The notes: generated from the sequence alone by a model not told the origin. A stretch of DNA of 64,000 nucleotides from Flavobacterium endophyticum (GCF_003634455.1 NZ_RBLC01000001.1:496001-560000); one strand, 5' to 3'; positions 42,792 through 51,631 are shown, counted from the first letter of the stretch. Numbers and translations are program-made.

Positions 42792-43568
42792 ATGTTAAAA
42801 ATCATCATCACAGCAGCCATGACCTTGGCAACGCTAGTAAGCAGTGCTCAGGTTTCAGAAAGCAGAAAAATCAATGATTTTTCTAAAATAGAAGTAGAAT
42901 CGGGAATTGAAATGACCTATATGGAAAGCGACGAAAATTCAGTAAAAATTGAGACAGACAGTAAAATTGATCTCGCTAATGTTATTACTGAAACAAACGG
43001 AAAAACGTTAAGAGTTTATTATTCCAAAAAGAACAAAGCAAATGCAGAAGAAACCATTTTGAAAGTTTTTATCGCTGGAAAAAATGTAAATTCATTCAAG
43101 GCATCGTCAAAATCAAAAATTATTTTTGATAGACCAATCACCGCCGACGATATACACATTGACATTGCATCGGGTTCTTATTTTAGAGGAACTGTTTTAG
43201 CGAATTCAAAGACAACAGTATATGTTAGCTCTGGTTCTGTTTTTAGCGGTAAATTTGAAACGGATTATTTTAAGGGAAGCTTTAAGAGTGGCGCCACTGT
43301 AAGCCTTACAGGATCAGCCAAAAAAGCAACGATCAACACAAGTTCTGGAGCTTATTGTAATGCCAAAAATTTCTTTGTAGACAACATGGAAGCCACAGCA
43401 AGAACCAAGTCTTCAGCTTTGCTGAACGCAAAAAAAATAGACGCGAATGCAACGGATGCCTCCTCAATAACCTTTTTCGGAGAACCGGAAAATTTAAAAA
43501 CAGGAAAAGATTCTTTTGCAATCGTTACTAAAAAACCTGCAAAACCTGTACAAATAGCAATGGAGTAG
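42792..43568 (+). CDS. GIN-domain (DUF2807) secreted protein 1
   Basis: A 258-aa exported protein (signal peptide ending TLVSSAQ). The mature part is a right-handed parallel beta-helix type 'head GIN' domain: the start SRKINDFSKIEVESGIEMTY is typical, then repeated short strands rich in Ser/Gly (SGSYFRG, SSGSVFSGK, SSGAYCNAK). Lipobox absent, so it is soluble or otherwise attached. One of three GIN proteins in this cluster. Confidence 0.85.
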   Translation: MLKIIITAAMTLATLVSSAQVSESRKINDFSKIEVESGIEMTYMESDENSVKIETDSKIDLANVITETNGKTLRVYYSKKNKANAEETILKVFIAGKNVNSFKASSKSKIIFDRPITADDIHIDIASGSYFRGTVLANSKTTVYVSSGSVFSGKFETDYFKGSFKSGATVSLTGSAKKATINTSSGAYCNAKNFFVDNMEATARTKSSALLNAKKIDANATDASSITFFGEPENLKTGKDSFAIVTKKPAKPVQIAME

Positions 43569-43622
43569 ATCATGAATAGAAATCAAAAAAACACAGTTTA
43601 TTAAAAATTTAAACGCACATAT

Positions 43623-43952
43623 ATGAACATTGAAAACACTAAAGCCCAGATGCGCAAAGGAGTGTTGGAGTTCTGTATCTTATCGGTCTTAAAAGAAAAA
43701 GATGCTTACACTTCTGAAATACTAGACACTTTAAAAAACGCTAAATTGCTTGTCGTAGAAGGAACTGTTTATCCGCTACTAACAAGACTGAAAAATGACG
43801 GATTGCTCAACTATCGTTGGGAAGAATCAACCTCGGGACCGCCAAGAAAATATTACGGCCTGACAGAATTAGGAAAACAATTTTTAAAAGAATTAAATGG
43901 CACATGGACAGAATTGTCTGATGCCGTAAACATAATAACCAGCCAAAAATAA
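43623..43952 (+). CDS. PadR family transcriptional regulator
   Basis: A 109-aa winged-helix protein: KGVLEFCILSVLKEKDAYTS (helix 1), EGTVYPLLTRLKNDGLL (recognition helix) and GPPRKYYGLTELGKQFL (wing), exactly the PadR core, with a short C-terminal helix. The gap to the PspC gene is five bases. PadR next to PspC/GIN genes is a common Bacteroidota arrangement, so it probably represses this cluster in the absence of an envelope signal (inference). Confidence 0.92.
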   Translation: MNIENTKAQMRKGVLEFCILSVLKEKDAYTSEILDTLKNAKLLVVEGTVYPLLTRLKNDGLLNYRWEESTSGPPRKYYGLTELGKQFLKELNGTWTELSDAVNIITSQK

Positions 43953-43957
43953 TCATC

Positions 43958-45718
43958 ATGAACAAAACAGTAAATATTAACTTAGGAGGTATGTTCTTTC
44001 ACATCGATGAAGATGCATATCAAAAATTAAATCGCTACTTCGATGCTGTAAAGCGATCCTTATCAAACTCTACTGGAAAAGACGAGATAATGAAGGATAT
44101 CGAAATGCGAATTGCTGAATTGCTGACCGAAAAAAACCGTGGCGATAAACAAGTCGTGGGAATCAAGGATGTTGAAGAAGTAATTACGGTAATGGGACAA
44201 CCTGAAGATTACAGAATCGATGATGATGGAGCTCCAGAACCTTCTTATAACTACAGCACATCTGCGAAAAAAAGCAGAAAACTATATCGCGACAAAGACA
44301 ATGCGATGGTTGGAGGTGTTTTATCCGGATTTGGTCATTACCTGGGAATTGATGCTTTATGGCTAAGAATCATCATGGTTATTCTTCTATTAGGTTTTGG
44401 TACAGGTTTTTTAATCTATGTCATCCTATGGATCTTGATGCCAGCGGCAAACACTACAACTGAAAAATTAGAAATGACCGGCGAGCCTGTTACGATTTCC
44501 AATATCGAAAGAAAAGTTCGTGAAGAATTCGAAAATATTTCAGACAAGTTCAAGAATGTCGACTATGACAAAATGGGAAACCAAGTTAGAAGCACAGGCG
44601 AAAAAATCGGAAGCAGCCTGAGCGATGTCATCCTAAAGATATTTTCAATCTTAGGAAAAGTTATCGGTGCATTCCTTGTTGTTTTTGCATCCGCAACGCT
44701 TGGATCCTTAATCATAGGAGTAATCACGGCAGGATCCATCTCAATGGTAGACTTCCCTTGGCAAAGCTATATCGATAACTTTACAGATGTGCCACTTTGG
44801 ATAGTAGGAATGTTGATTCTAGCTGCTATCGGTATCCCATTTTTCTTCCTTCTGATTTTAGGTCTGAAATTGCTGATTACAAACATGAAGTCTATCGGAA
44901 ATCCTGCAAAATATACGTTGCTTGCACTTTGGATCATCTCAATAGGAGCTTTGACAGCATTAGGATTGCAGCAAGCCACAGAAGTAGCTTTTGATGCTAA
45001 AGTGGTCCAGAAACAAAAAATTGACCTTAATCCGAATGATACGTTAAAAATCAAATTCACCTACAATGATTATTATGCAAAAAGCATCTATGACACAGAA
45101 GATTTTGAGTTTGTGCAAGATTCAACAAACACATTATTGATCTATTCTAATAATGTAAGTCTTCGTATCATGAAAACGGATGAAAAAACACCATACCTCC
45201 AAATCGAGAAAAAAGCAGAAGGCAAATCATTCGCAGTAGCAAGACAAAGAGCAGAAAAGATAAAATATAATTTCAAGATTGAAGGAAATCAACTAATTTT
45301 AGACAATTATCTGCTGACAGACATCAAGAATAAATACCGCAATCAAGAAGTAGAAATCTTCTTATACCTTCCAGAAGGAACGTATTTTAAGCCAGACATG
45401 TCCGTTCAAAATTATGACCACACCGACGACGGTTTCTTTAACCTATGGTTTGATTCTGATATCTATGTCTACAAAATGGAAGCTTCGCAAGTAAAATGCT
45501 TGAATTGTCCTCCTGAGGCGGGTGAAGGAGCAGGTGAAGAGGTAGCGTATGGAGTAGGTGCTGAAGACATGAATATAGAAGCAAATGATTCTACTAGTAC
45601 AACTGTAACAATTAACGAAAAAGGTGTACAAATAAAAGAAGGAGCAAACGCTCAACAAAATAAAAAAGTAAAAGGCTTAAAAATAGATAAAGACGGAGTA
45701 ATCATTAAAACCAACTAA
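43958..45718 (+). CDS. PspC domain membrane protein
   Basis: A 586-aa protein. Residues 1-100 are a cytoplasmic domain (NINLGGMFFHIDEDAYQKLN, DIEMRIAELLTEKN, VEEVITVMGQPEDY). The PspC domain follows (about 107-165: KLYRDKDNAMVGGVLSGFGH, LWLRIIMVILLLGFGTGFLI), then more membrane helices (about 225-345) and a large C-terminal extracytoplasmic domain with a CLNCPPE motif. PspC senses membrane stress in proteobacteria; here it is longer and linked to PadR and GIN proteins. Confidence 0.92.
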   Translation: MNKTVNINLGGMFFHIDEDAYQKLNRYFDAVKRSLSNSTGKDEIMKDIEMRIAELLTEKNRGDKQVVGIKDVEEVITVMGQPEDYRIDDDGAPEPSYNYSTSAKKSRKLYRDKDNAMVGGVLSGFGHYLGIDALWLRIIMVILLLGFGTGFLIYVILWILMPAANTTTEKLEMTGEPVTISNIERKVREEFENISDKFKNVDYDKMGNQVRSTGEKIGSSLSDVILKIFSILGKVIGAFLVVFASATLGSLIIGVITAGSISMVDFPWQSYIDNFTDVPLWIVGMLILAAIGIPFFFLLILGLKLLITNMKSIGNPAKYTLLALWIISIGALTALGLQQATEVAFDAKVVQKQKIDLNPNDTLKIKFTYNDYYAKSIYDTEDFEFVQDSTNTLLIYSNNVSLRIMKTDEKTPYLQIEKKAEGKSFAVARQRAEKIKYNFKIEGNQLILDNYLLTDIKNKYRNQEVEIFLYLPEGTYFKPDMSVQNYDHTDDGFFNLWFDSDIYVYKMEASQVKCLNCPPEAGEGAGEEVAYGVGAEDMNIEANDSTSTTVTINEKGVQIKEGANAQQNKKVKGLKIDKDGVIIKTN

Positions 45719-45720
45719 TT

Positions 45721-46458
45721 ATGATTCGAATTATAATTTATTTTATGAAATTAATCGTAGCTCTCTTAGTTTCGTTATTCTTTACATCGTGCCAATTCAC
45801 GACTGGAAAATCGGTAACCGGAAGCGGCAATATCACTACTGAAACTCGAAACGTCGGCGAATTCAAAGGCATCAGCGTAAACAATGCTTTAGAAGTAGAA
45901 CTAGAACAATCCGATTCTTTTGGAGTAACTGTAGAAGCAGATGACAACCTGCAGCAGTACATCACTACAAGAGTAGAAAATGGAATACTCATCATAGAAA
46001 CAGATGTCAACAATTTTAAAAATGTAGAAGCAAAAAGAATAAAGGTAAAAATGCCTATCATTTCGAGCCTTGAAGCTTCAAGCGCTTCATCAATCAAAAG
46101 CGTCAATACTTTAAAGACCGAAAAGCTTTTGGCAGACGCGAGCAGTGCTGCAGAAATCAACATCGACGTAGAAGCTGATGACTTGATCTGCAACAGCAGC
46201 AGCGCCAGTTCTGTCAATGTTAAAGGGAAAGCCCTAAAATTCAAGACAGAATCATCAAGCGGAAGCGACATAGAAGCCCAAGGATTATTGGCGAATGACA
46301 TTACTGCAGAGGCTTCAAGCGGCAGTACTATCAGCCTCCATCCGATCCTGACACTAAATGCAGATGCTTCGAGCGGTGGTTCGATTACCTACAATACAGT
46401 TCCTCGAGATAATCTGACTCAAAAGGCAGACTCTGGCGGTAGTATTAGCAAAAATTAA
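45721..46458 (+). CDS. GIN-domain (DUF2807) lipoprotein 2
   Basis: A 245-aa lipoprotein with lipobox FFTSC (near residue 24) and a head GIN domain: GSGNITTETRNVGEFKGISV at the start, then repeats of SSASS- and SSGS-type turns (SLEASSASSIKSVN, SSSASSVNVKG, SSSGSDIEAQG, DASSGGSITYN). The start may be ATG 45745, which gives a more normal signal peptide. It follows the PspC gene by two bases and ends the transcript at a terminator. Confidence 0.88.
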   Translation: MIRIIIYFMKLIVALLVSLFFTSCQFTTGKSVTGSGNITTETRNVGEFKGISVNNALEVELEQSDSFGVTVEADDNLQQYITTRVENGILIIETDVNNFKNVEAKRIKVKMPIISSLEASSASSIKSVNTLKTEKLLADASSAAEINIDVEADDLICNSSSASSVNVKGKALKFKTESSSGSDIEAQGLLANDITAEASSGSTISLHPILTLNADASSGGSITYNTVPRDNLTQKADSGGSISKN

Positions 46459-46463
46459 TAATC

Positions 46464-46496
46464 AAAAATCCCGATAGTTTTATCGGGATTTTTTTT
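46464..46496 (+). terminator. Strong rho-independent terminator
   Basis: AAAAATCCCGATA (46464-46476) and TATCGGGATTTTT (46481-46493) form a perfect 13-bp stem with a GTTT loop, and three further T follow. Confidence 0.93.
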
Positions 46497-46518
46497 AATC
46501 CACATTGCAATCTTTATT

Positions 46519-46526
46519 TATATTTG
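46519..46526 (+). promoter_or_regulatory. -7 element TATATTTG for GIN protein 3
   Basis: TATATTTG lies 20 bases before the ATG at 46546, downstream of the terminator, so the third GIN gene has its own transcript. A TTG at 46505 is too close to be a proper -33 box. Confidence 0.5.
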
Positions 46527-46545
46527 TGAAACAATCCTGACACAA

Positions 46546-47379
46546 ATGAAAAGAGTAATCCTACTTGCCGTTATCCTCACAACTGCTTTTTCTTTTGCAC
46601 AGAGCAAGGAAAAAATAAAAGGCACCAAAACAGTAACTATCGCGCCACGAGAAATCCAAAATTTCGAAAATCTTGAAGTCGAAGACAACATTGAGATTTT
46701 TTTAGTCAAAGGCGACAACAATGCATTAGAAATTGAAGCCGATGAAAATCTCCACGAAGTAATCGAATCCAGCCTTAACGGTGGAACATTACGACTAACG
46801 ACAACAAAAAACGTGACCAGCTTTAAGAAATTGAGCGTAAAAGTAACGTATACCGATGATTTCAAAATGGTTACTGCCAAAAATGAAGCGACAATTAATG
46901 CACTTTCTGATATCGAATTAGACAATATCACTTTCAAGACATTTGATTATACCAAACTTTTCCTGAATGTAAAATCAAGGCTGTTTACCATTTTTGCCAA
47001 CGACAAGTCGAAAGTAGAATTGAATGTCAAATCAGAAACTGCTGCAGTTGAATTGAGCAAAAGCGCAAACATGAAAGCGTTGATTTCTTCCGAATCGTTG
47101 AAATTCGATATGTACCAAAAATCTACTGCCGCTATCGAAGGCGATATCTTTGACCTGAAATTAAGATTAGACAACAATGCTAGTTTTACAGGAAAAAACC
47201 TTAATGCTAAAAATGCTGAAATCACAACTGAAGCCTATGCAACCGGAAGTATCTTGGTCAGTGTAAAAGCACTTATAGATGCTGGAGGAAAATCAGAACT
47301 GCAACTGTATGGCGACCAAAAAATTGAGATCAAGAATTTTTCAGACAGTGCTGTCATCATGAAAAAGCCCACAAAGTAA
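46546..47379 (+). CDS. GIN-domain-like secreted protein 3
   Basis: A 277-aa exported protein (signal peptide ending TAFSFAQ). The mature part starts with KTVTIAPREIQNFENLEVED and NIEIFLVKGDNNALEIEADE, matching the first GIN strands of the other two proteins but with fewer Ser/Gly turns later, so it is the most diverged member. It has its own promoter and terminator. Location is periplasm or surface. Confidence 0.8.
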   Translation: MKRVILLAVILTTAFSFAQSKEKIKGTKTVTIAPREIQNFENLEVEDNIEIFLVKGDNNALEIEADENLHEVIESSLNGGTLRLTTTKNVTSFKKLSVKVTYTDDFKMVTAKNEATINALSDIELDNITFKTFDYTKLFLNVKSRLFTIFANDKSKVELNVKSETAAVELSKSANMKALISSESLKFDMYQKSTAAIEGDIFDLKLRLDNNASFTGKNLNAKNAEITTEAYATGSILVSVKALIDAGGKSELQLYGDQKIEIKNFSDSAVIMKKPTK

Positions 47380-47394
47380 TTCCTTTTATAAACT

Positions 47395-47426
47395 AAAAAT
47401 CCCAAGCTTTTACTTGGGATTTTTTA
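47395..47426. terminator. Bidirectional terminator
   Basis: ATCCCAAG (47399-47406) and CTTGGGAT (47413-47420) form the core stem, extended by A/T pairs outside and followed by a T-run. It separates the third GIN gene from the convergent trxB. Confidence 0.85.
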
Positions 47427-47446
47427 TATCTATTATTTGCAGAAAT

Positions 47447-48394
47447 TTATTCTAATGTTGCCAAATAACGTTCTGCGTCCAAAGCCGCCATACAACCGGT
47501 TCCAGCCGCTGTAATTGCTTGACGATACTCTTTATCTTGAACATCACCGGCAGCAAAAACACCTGGTAAATTGGTTTTAGTAGTTTTACCGGCAGTTATC
47601 AAATAGCCCGTATCATCCATATCCAACTGTCCTTTAAAAATATCTGTATTTGGCTTGTGCCCGATTGCTATAAACAATCCAGTAATGGCAATTTCAGATT
47701 TTTCGCCAGTAAAATTATTTACCATTCTCAAACCTTCAACGACTTGATCACCGATAACCTCATCAACTTCTGTATTAAAAAGCACTTTTAAGTTTGGCGT
47801 ATTTTCAACACGATGCTGCATGGCTTTAGAAGCTCTCATAGCATCTTTTCTGACTAGCATGGTTACACTTTTGCAGATATTTGCTAAATACGTCGCTTCT
47901 TCTGCAGCTGTATCCCCTGCTCCAACAATAGCCACGTCTTGATTTTTATAGAAAAAACCATCGCAAACTGCACAAGCCGAAACACCGCCTCCACGCAATT
48001 TTTGCTCGCTTGGCAATCCAAGATATTTTGCAGTGGCACCTGTAGAAATAATGACAGTCTGTGCGTGAATTTCTTTATTCCCGTCAACAGTAACTTTATG
48101 CCATCCTCCTTTTTCCTTTGAAAACTCAACAGCCGTTGCCATTCCGATTCTTACTTCTGTACCGAAACGCTCCGCTTGTTGTTGCAATTGCACCATCATT
48201 GTCGGTCCATCAATACCTTCTGGATAGCCTGGGAAATTATCAACTTCTGTCGTGGTAGTTAACTGTCCTCCAGGTTCCATACCCGTATACATGACAGGTT
48301 TCATATCCGCACGAGCGGCATAAATTGCAGCAGTATATCCAGCAGGCCCAGAGCCTATGATCAAGCATTTTATTTTTTCAATTGTATCAGACAT
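47447..48394 (-). CDS. trxB: Thioredoxin reductase
   Basis: A 315-aa flavoprotein that reduces thioredoxin with NADPH. FAD motif GSGPAGYTAAIYAARADM, redox-active CAVCDG disulfide, NADPH motif VGAGDTAAEEATYL, and the closing FAD segment PGVFAAGDVQD are all present. The start is set at MSDTIEKIK; 14 upstream codons overlap the promoter region. It is monocistronic and divergent from tRNA-Pro. Confidence 0.96.
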   Translation of the reverse strand: MSDTIEKIKCLIIGSGPAGYTAAIYAARADMKPVMYTGMEPGGQLTTTTEVDNFPGYPEGIDGPTMMVQLQQQAERFGTEVRIGMATAVEFSKEKGGWHKVTVDGNKEIHAQTVIISTGATAKYLGLPSEQKLRGGGVSACAVCDGFFYKNQDVAIVGAGDTAAEEATYLANICKSVTMLVRKDAMRASKAMQHRVENTPNLKVLFNTEVDEVIGDQVVEGLRMVNNFTGEKSEIAITGLFIAIGHKPNTDIFKGQLDMDDTGYLITAGKTTKTNLPGVFAAGDVQDKEYRQAITAAGTGCMAALDAERYLATLE

Positions 48395-48425
48395 AATATA
48401 TAGTGAGTTTGTTTTTTTTCCACCG

Positions 48426-48459
48426 CAAAAGTACATTTTTATTGAAAGATTAAATGCAA
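48426..48459 (-). promoter_or_regulatory. Promoter of trxB
   Basis: Minus strand: TTG (48459-48457), 23-base spacer, TACTTTTG (48433-48426), 32 bases before the ATG at 48394. Its position inside the longer frame confirms the shorter start. Confidence 0.65.
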
Positions 48460-48514
48460 AAACAGATTAGTTTTAACTATTCAAAAATAATATTCTCCTA
48501 TTTCATTTTTACTG

Positions 48515-48544
48515 TTGCAAAATAAAAATATAGTCTTATATTTG
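48515..48544 (+). promoter_or_regulatory. Promoter of tRNA-Pro
   Basis: TTG (48515-48517), 19-base spacer, TATATTTG (48537-48544) followed by C: a full Bacteroidota consensus. The tRNA starts 13 bases after the -7 box. Confidence 0.8.
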
Positions 48545-48556
48545 CACTCACATTTT

Positions 48557-48631
48557 CGGGGTGTAGCGTAGCCCGGTTATCGCGCCTGCTTTGGGAGCAG
48601 GAGGCCGCAGGTTCGAATCCTGCCACCCCGA
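48557..48631 (+). tRNA. tRNA-Pro (anticodon UGG)
   Basis: The acceptor stem CGGGGTG (48557-48563) pairs with CACCCCG (48624-48630), and the discriminator base is A. The anticodon arm CCTGC-TTTGGGA-GCAGG carries TGG. The T arm is GCAGG-TTCGAAT-CCTGC. The 3' CCA is not encoded. A good promoter lies upstream and a terminator downstream. Confidence 0.96.
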
Positions 48632-48637
48632 CTTAAG

Positions 48638-48674
48638 AGGACAAAGTGAATTTAGTTTCATTTTGTCCTTTTTT
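48638..48674 (+). terminator. Terminator of tRNA-Pro
   Basis: AGGACAAAGTGAA (48638-48650) pairs with TTCATTTTGTCCT (ending 48669) with one G-T, and six T follow. Confidence 0.85.
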
Positions 48675-48718
48675 ATTTTCTTGTAATTCGCAATAGCTGC
48701 AGGTGTGTCTATGTGAGT

Positions 48719-49357
48719 TTAGTTTTGTTTTGTTTTTGTCCTGGGCCTGCCCAGCATCTGCAGAATGGATTCATAATATTCTTCAATCGGTTCTAGTCCG
48801 ACTTCCTTTCTTCTTTTGTCTACTTGTTCTGGATCGGCAAGATCAACTGGATAGATGATGTTGTTTTTGTCATCAAACAGGTTGCCTTGTTCGTTATAGG
48901 TAGGCTGGGTGCCATAAAGTTGCTTTCCTCCAGTGTTCCGCTGTACGCGGTCATACAGGTAGGCATAATCCTTTCTTGATATATCTCCTTTTTTGGAAAG
49001 TTTGTCCAATATCGGAAGCATGGCAAGCTGAAAAGACGTATCCATATCGGCGTGCTGTATGAGTACGAAAAAATGATGGGAAGCATCTTCGCCTACCATT
49101 TTTTTGGTCGGATAGCCGAATTTTCCATAGATATCCTTTGAGAATTGTGCGCCCCTGAGATAGATTGCCTTTTTTAGGGAATCCTGCTGCTTCAGGCTAT
49201 CCTGAGGTGCATTCCTTTCATACATTGCCTTTAGCTTGAGCTGAACGGACTGATCTTGTTCATATAGGCTGTCAATGGTTTTGGCGAGCTTGTAATCCTC
49301 CTGTGCAGCTGCACGGATAGAAAACAAGCAGAAAATTAGCAAGCAGATTTCTTTCAT
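48719..49357 (-). CDS. DUF6624 family secreted protein
   Basis: A 212-aa exported protein with signal peptide MKEICLLIFCLFSIRAAAQ. The mature region shows the DUF6624 pattern: YGKFGYPTKKMVGEDASHHF, FVLIQHADMDTSFQ, YAYLYDRVQRNTGGKQLYGT and a Pro/Asp-rich end (DLADPEQVDKRRKEVGLEP). Function unknown. The start is set at MKEICLLIF, because the 19 codons before it are not signal-like. Confidence 0.82.
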   Translation of the reverse strand: MKEICLLIFCLFSIRAAAQEDYKLAKTIDSLYEQDQSVQLKLKAMYERNAPQDSLKQQDSLKKAIYLRGAQFSKDIYGKFGYPTKKMVGEDASHHFFVLIQHADMDTSFQLAMLPILDKLSKKGDISRKDYAYLYDRVQRNTGGKQLYGTQPTYNEQGNLFDDKNNIIYPVDLADPEQVDKRRKEVGLEPIEEYYESILQMLGRPRTKTKQN

Positions 49358-49491
49358 GGTACAAACATAATCGTTCACCACCCTTTGATAATTGTATAAA
49401 TGGAAACTACACAATCTTTTTTGGAATCTGATACCTTATTCGTTTATTTGCATATTGACAGAAATCACAGAAAACTCCTTAAACAATTAGT

Positions 49492-49744
49492 ATGTCAGGA
49501 AACAGAAAACTCACGGAATTAACAATAGAAGACCTAAAGATAAAGCAAAAAAAGATTTAGAAGCTTTGTAAGCATCCTAAGTGTTGTGACGTTACTTGCG
49601 TTAATCACTTTCGTCTATTTCGCGATTAAAAGCAATAACTATAATTTTCTTGTGCTTTTAGGCTATTGCTCCATTGCCCTTTTGCTTTGTATAACAATCT
49701 TAAAGCAAGTCGAAACTGAAATAAAATCACGAAATTCAGACTAA
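49492..49744 (+). pseudogene. Frameshifted paralogue of the small two-helix protein at 2086
   Basis: ATG 49492 opens 22 codons (NRKLTELTIEDLKIKQKK) and meets TAG at 49558-49560. The next frame (codons from 49550) continues without stop: RFRSFVSILSVVTLLALI, then YNFLVLLGYCSIALLLC, ending TEIKSRNSD before TAA 49742-49744. Joined, this is an 83-aa protein colinear with the 82-aa protein at 2086, sharing LTxEL at the start and TEIKSRNS at the end. The break is at an A7 run (49547-49553); removing one A restores the frame. Confidence 0.8.
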
Positions 49745-49804
49745 TATTTTTTGTTTTGTTCAATTGGACAAGGCTGAAAATTACTGTTTTGGCAACTAAA
49801 ATCG

Positions 49805-49835
49805 TTGATTATTTAGCAGATGATTTGTATTTTTG
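49805..49835 (+). promoter_or_regulatory. Promoter of the second ABC-F gene, with a long leader
   Basis: TTG (49805-49807), 20-base spacer, TATTTTTG (49828-49835). The expected transcription start leaves about 100 bases before ATG 49946. The leader contains a nine-codon open frame starting at GTG 49864 and imperfect AAGTTGCAATA/TATTAACTT pairing near the ATG. Confidence 0.65.
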
Positions 49836-49945
49836 CATTAATAATTAAAATTATTTCCTCAGTGTGAAAATTAATTTCTTCCGGATACGATAAACTGCAA
49901 GTTGCAATAGCGACTGCATAGTTATTAACTTCTAAGAAAGAAATT

Positions 49946-51532
49946 ATGCTTATTTTACACAATATCTCCTACTTACATCCCAGTAAGAATTTGCTTTTTG
50001 CTGGCATTAACCTAAACATAAACAATCACGATAAAGTAGCCTTAATTGGCAATAATGGATCTGGAAAATCGACACTTCTTAAAATTATAGGAGGAGAATT
50101 AGAATTTTCTAGCGGACAATTGCATCTTAATTCCAAGATTTATCATATATCCCAGATTTATGGGCAATATGATGAACTTTCTGTAGCCCAAGCATTGAAA
50201 ATAGAGGACAAACTAAATGCTTTAAAAAACATTCTCAATGGCAATGTTACAGAAGAAAATCTGACGCTACTCGATGACGACTGGACAATCGAGGAACGTT
50301 GTGCTGAAGCACTTCAATATTGGGATCTTAAATTAGAATTAACTCAAAAAATGAGCACTTTAAGTGGCGGCCAGAAAACAAAAGTCATGCTCGCTGGCAT
50401 TTCAATCCACCAGCCTGACTTGGTATTGATGGATGAGCCCAGCAATCATCTTGATGCAGCAGGAAGAGAATTATTATACCATTTTATCCGCACTACATCT
50501 GCCAGCCTGCTTATCGTAAGCCACGACAGAAAACTTTTAAATCTTGTCAACACTATTTGCGAGTTACAAAAAGACGGAATTACAATATATGGAGGCAATT
50601 ATGATTTCTATTCTGAACAAAAAATAATAGAAAACAATGTCCTAAATAACGATATTCGAGCTAAAGAAAAAGAACTGCGAAAGGCCCGTGAAAAAGAAAG
50701 AGAAGTAATGGAGCGCAAACAAAAACTAGATGCTCGAGGAAAAAAGAAGCAGGAAAAATCAGGTGTTGCTCGCATAGTGCTGAATACTTTAAAGAATAAT
50801 GCTGAAAACAGCACGTCGAAAATCAAAGGAGTTCATAGTGAAAAAATTGGCGAAATAAGCCAAAACTTAAAAGAGCTGCGTTTCTCACTTCCTGCCATCG
50901 ACAAAATAAAAATGGGATTTACTGATTCGCCTCTGCATAAAGGCAAAATATTATTTTCTGCCAAAAGCATTAATTTTAGTTATGATGATCATCTGATCTG
51001 GAAGGCAAATCTAAATTTTGAAATTCTAAGCGGTGAACGGATTGCAATAAAGGGATCAAATGGTTCAGGAAAGACTGCGCTTGTTAAAATAATTTTAGGC
51101 AAGCTGGAAGCGACTTTAGGAACTGTTTATCATGCCGACAAAAAATCAATTTATATTGATCAGGATTATTCGTTAATAGACAATTCTTTAAGTGTTTATT
51201 TACAGGCGCAGCAATTCAATACTTCAGGTCTACAGGAACATGATATCAAAACCAAGCTTAACAGCTTTCTGTTTACAAGAGAAGATTGGAACAAGCCTTG
51301 TAATGCCTTAAGTGGCGGCGAAAGAATGCGGTTGTTGCTTTGTTGTCTTACGATAGACAATCAGCCTCCTGATCTTATCGTACTTGACGAGCCTACCAAT
51401 AACCTTGACATTCAGAATATCGAGATACTCATAAACGCAATTAATCAATACCAAGGAACATTACTGGTAATCTCACATGACAATTCTTTTTTAGAACAGA
51501 TCAATGCTGGAACTATTCTTTCGTTAGATTAA
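49946..51532 (+). CDS. ABC-F family ATPase, possible ribosome-protection type
   Basis: A 528-aa soluble protein with two ABC domains. First Walker A is GNNGSGKSTLL, signature LSGGQKTKVML, Walker B LVLMDEPSNHLD. Second Walker A is GSNGSGKTALV, signature LSGGERMRLLL, Walker B LIVLDEPTNNLD. The interdomain linker (about residues 235-310) is very basic and coiled (KEKELRKAREKEREVMERKQ). It is clearly distinct from the ABC-F at 29.8 kb. The leader and linker resemble antibiotic-resistance ABC-F genes, but no drug specificity can be read. Confidence 0.9.
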   Translation: MLILHNISYLHPSKNLLFAGINLNINNHDKVALIGNNGSGKSTLLKIIGGELEFSSGQLHLNSKIYHISQIYGQYDELSVAQALKIEDKLNALKNILNGNVTEENLTLLDDDWTIEERCAEALQYWDLKLELTQKMSTLSGGQKTKVMLAGISIHQPDLVLMDEPSNHLDAAGRELLYHFIRTTSASLLIVSHDRKLLNLVNTICELQKDGITIYGGNYDFYSEQKIIENNVLNNDIRAKEKELRKAREKEREVMERKQKLDARGKKKQEKSGVARIVLNTLKNNAENSTSKIKGVHSEKIGEISQNLKELRFSLPAIDKIKMGFTDSPLHKGKILFSAKSINFSYDDHLIWKANLNFEILSGERIAIKGSNGSGKTALVKIILGKLEATLGTVYHADKKSIYIDQDYSLIDNSLSVYLQAQQFNTSGLQEHDIKTKLNSFLFTREDWNKPCNALSGGERMRLLLCCLTIDNQPPDLIVLDEPTNNLDIQNIEILINAINQYQGTLLVISHDNSFLEQINAGTILSLD

Positions 51533-51555
51533 ATAGGCTGCTGCCTAAAAATTAT

Positions 51556-51580
51556 AGAGCCGGAAATTCTCCGGCTCTTT
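51556..51580 (+). terminator. Terminator after the second ABC-F gene
   Basis: AGAGCCGGA (51556-51564) and TCCGGCTCT (51570-51578) form a 9-bp stem with a 5-base loop. The T-tract is short. Confidence 0.8.
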
Positions 51581-51631
51581 AATACTTGAATGTTTTGACA
51601 AAATACTTAATTTTCTTTCTGACAGTGATTG

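Noticed and set aside
49546..49560. Programmed -1 frameshifting at A-AAA-AAG
   Set aside because: The heptamer is in the right phase, but a -1 shift leads into the wrong frame; the downstream half needs +1 or loss of one base, so a decayed or slipping A-run is the better explanation.
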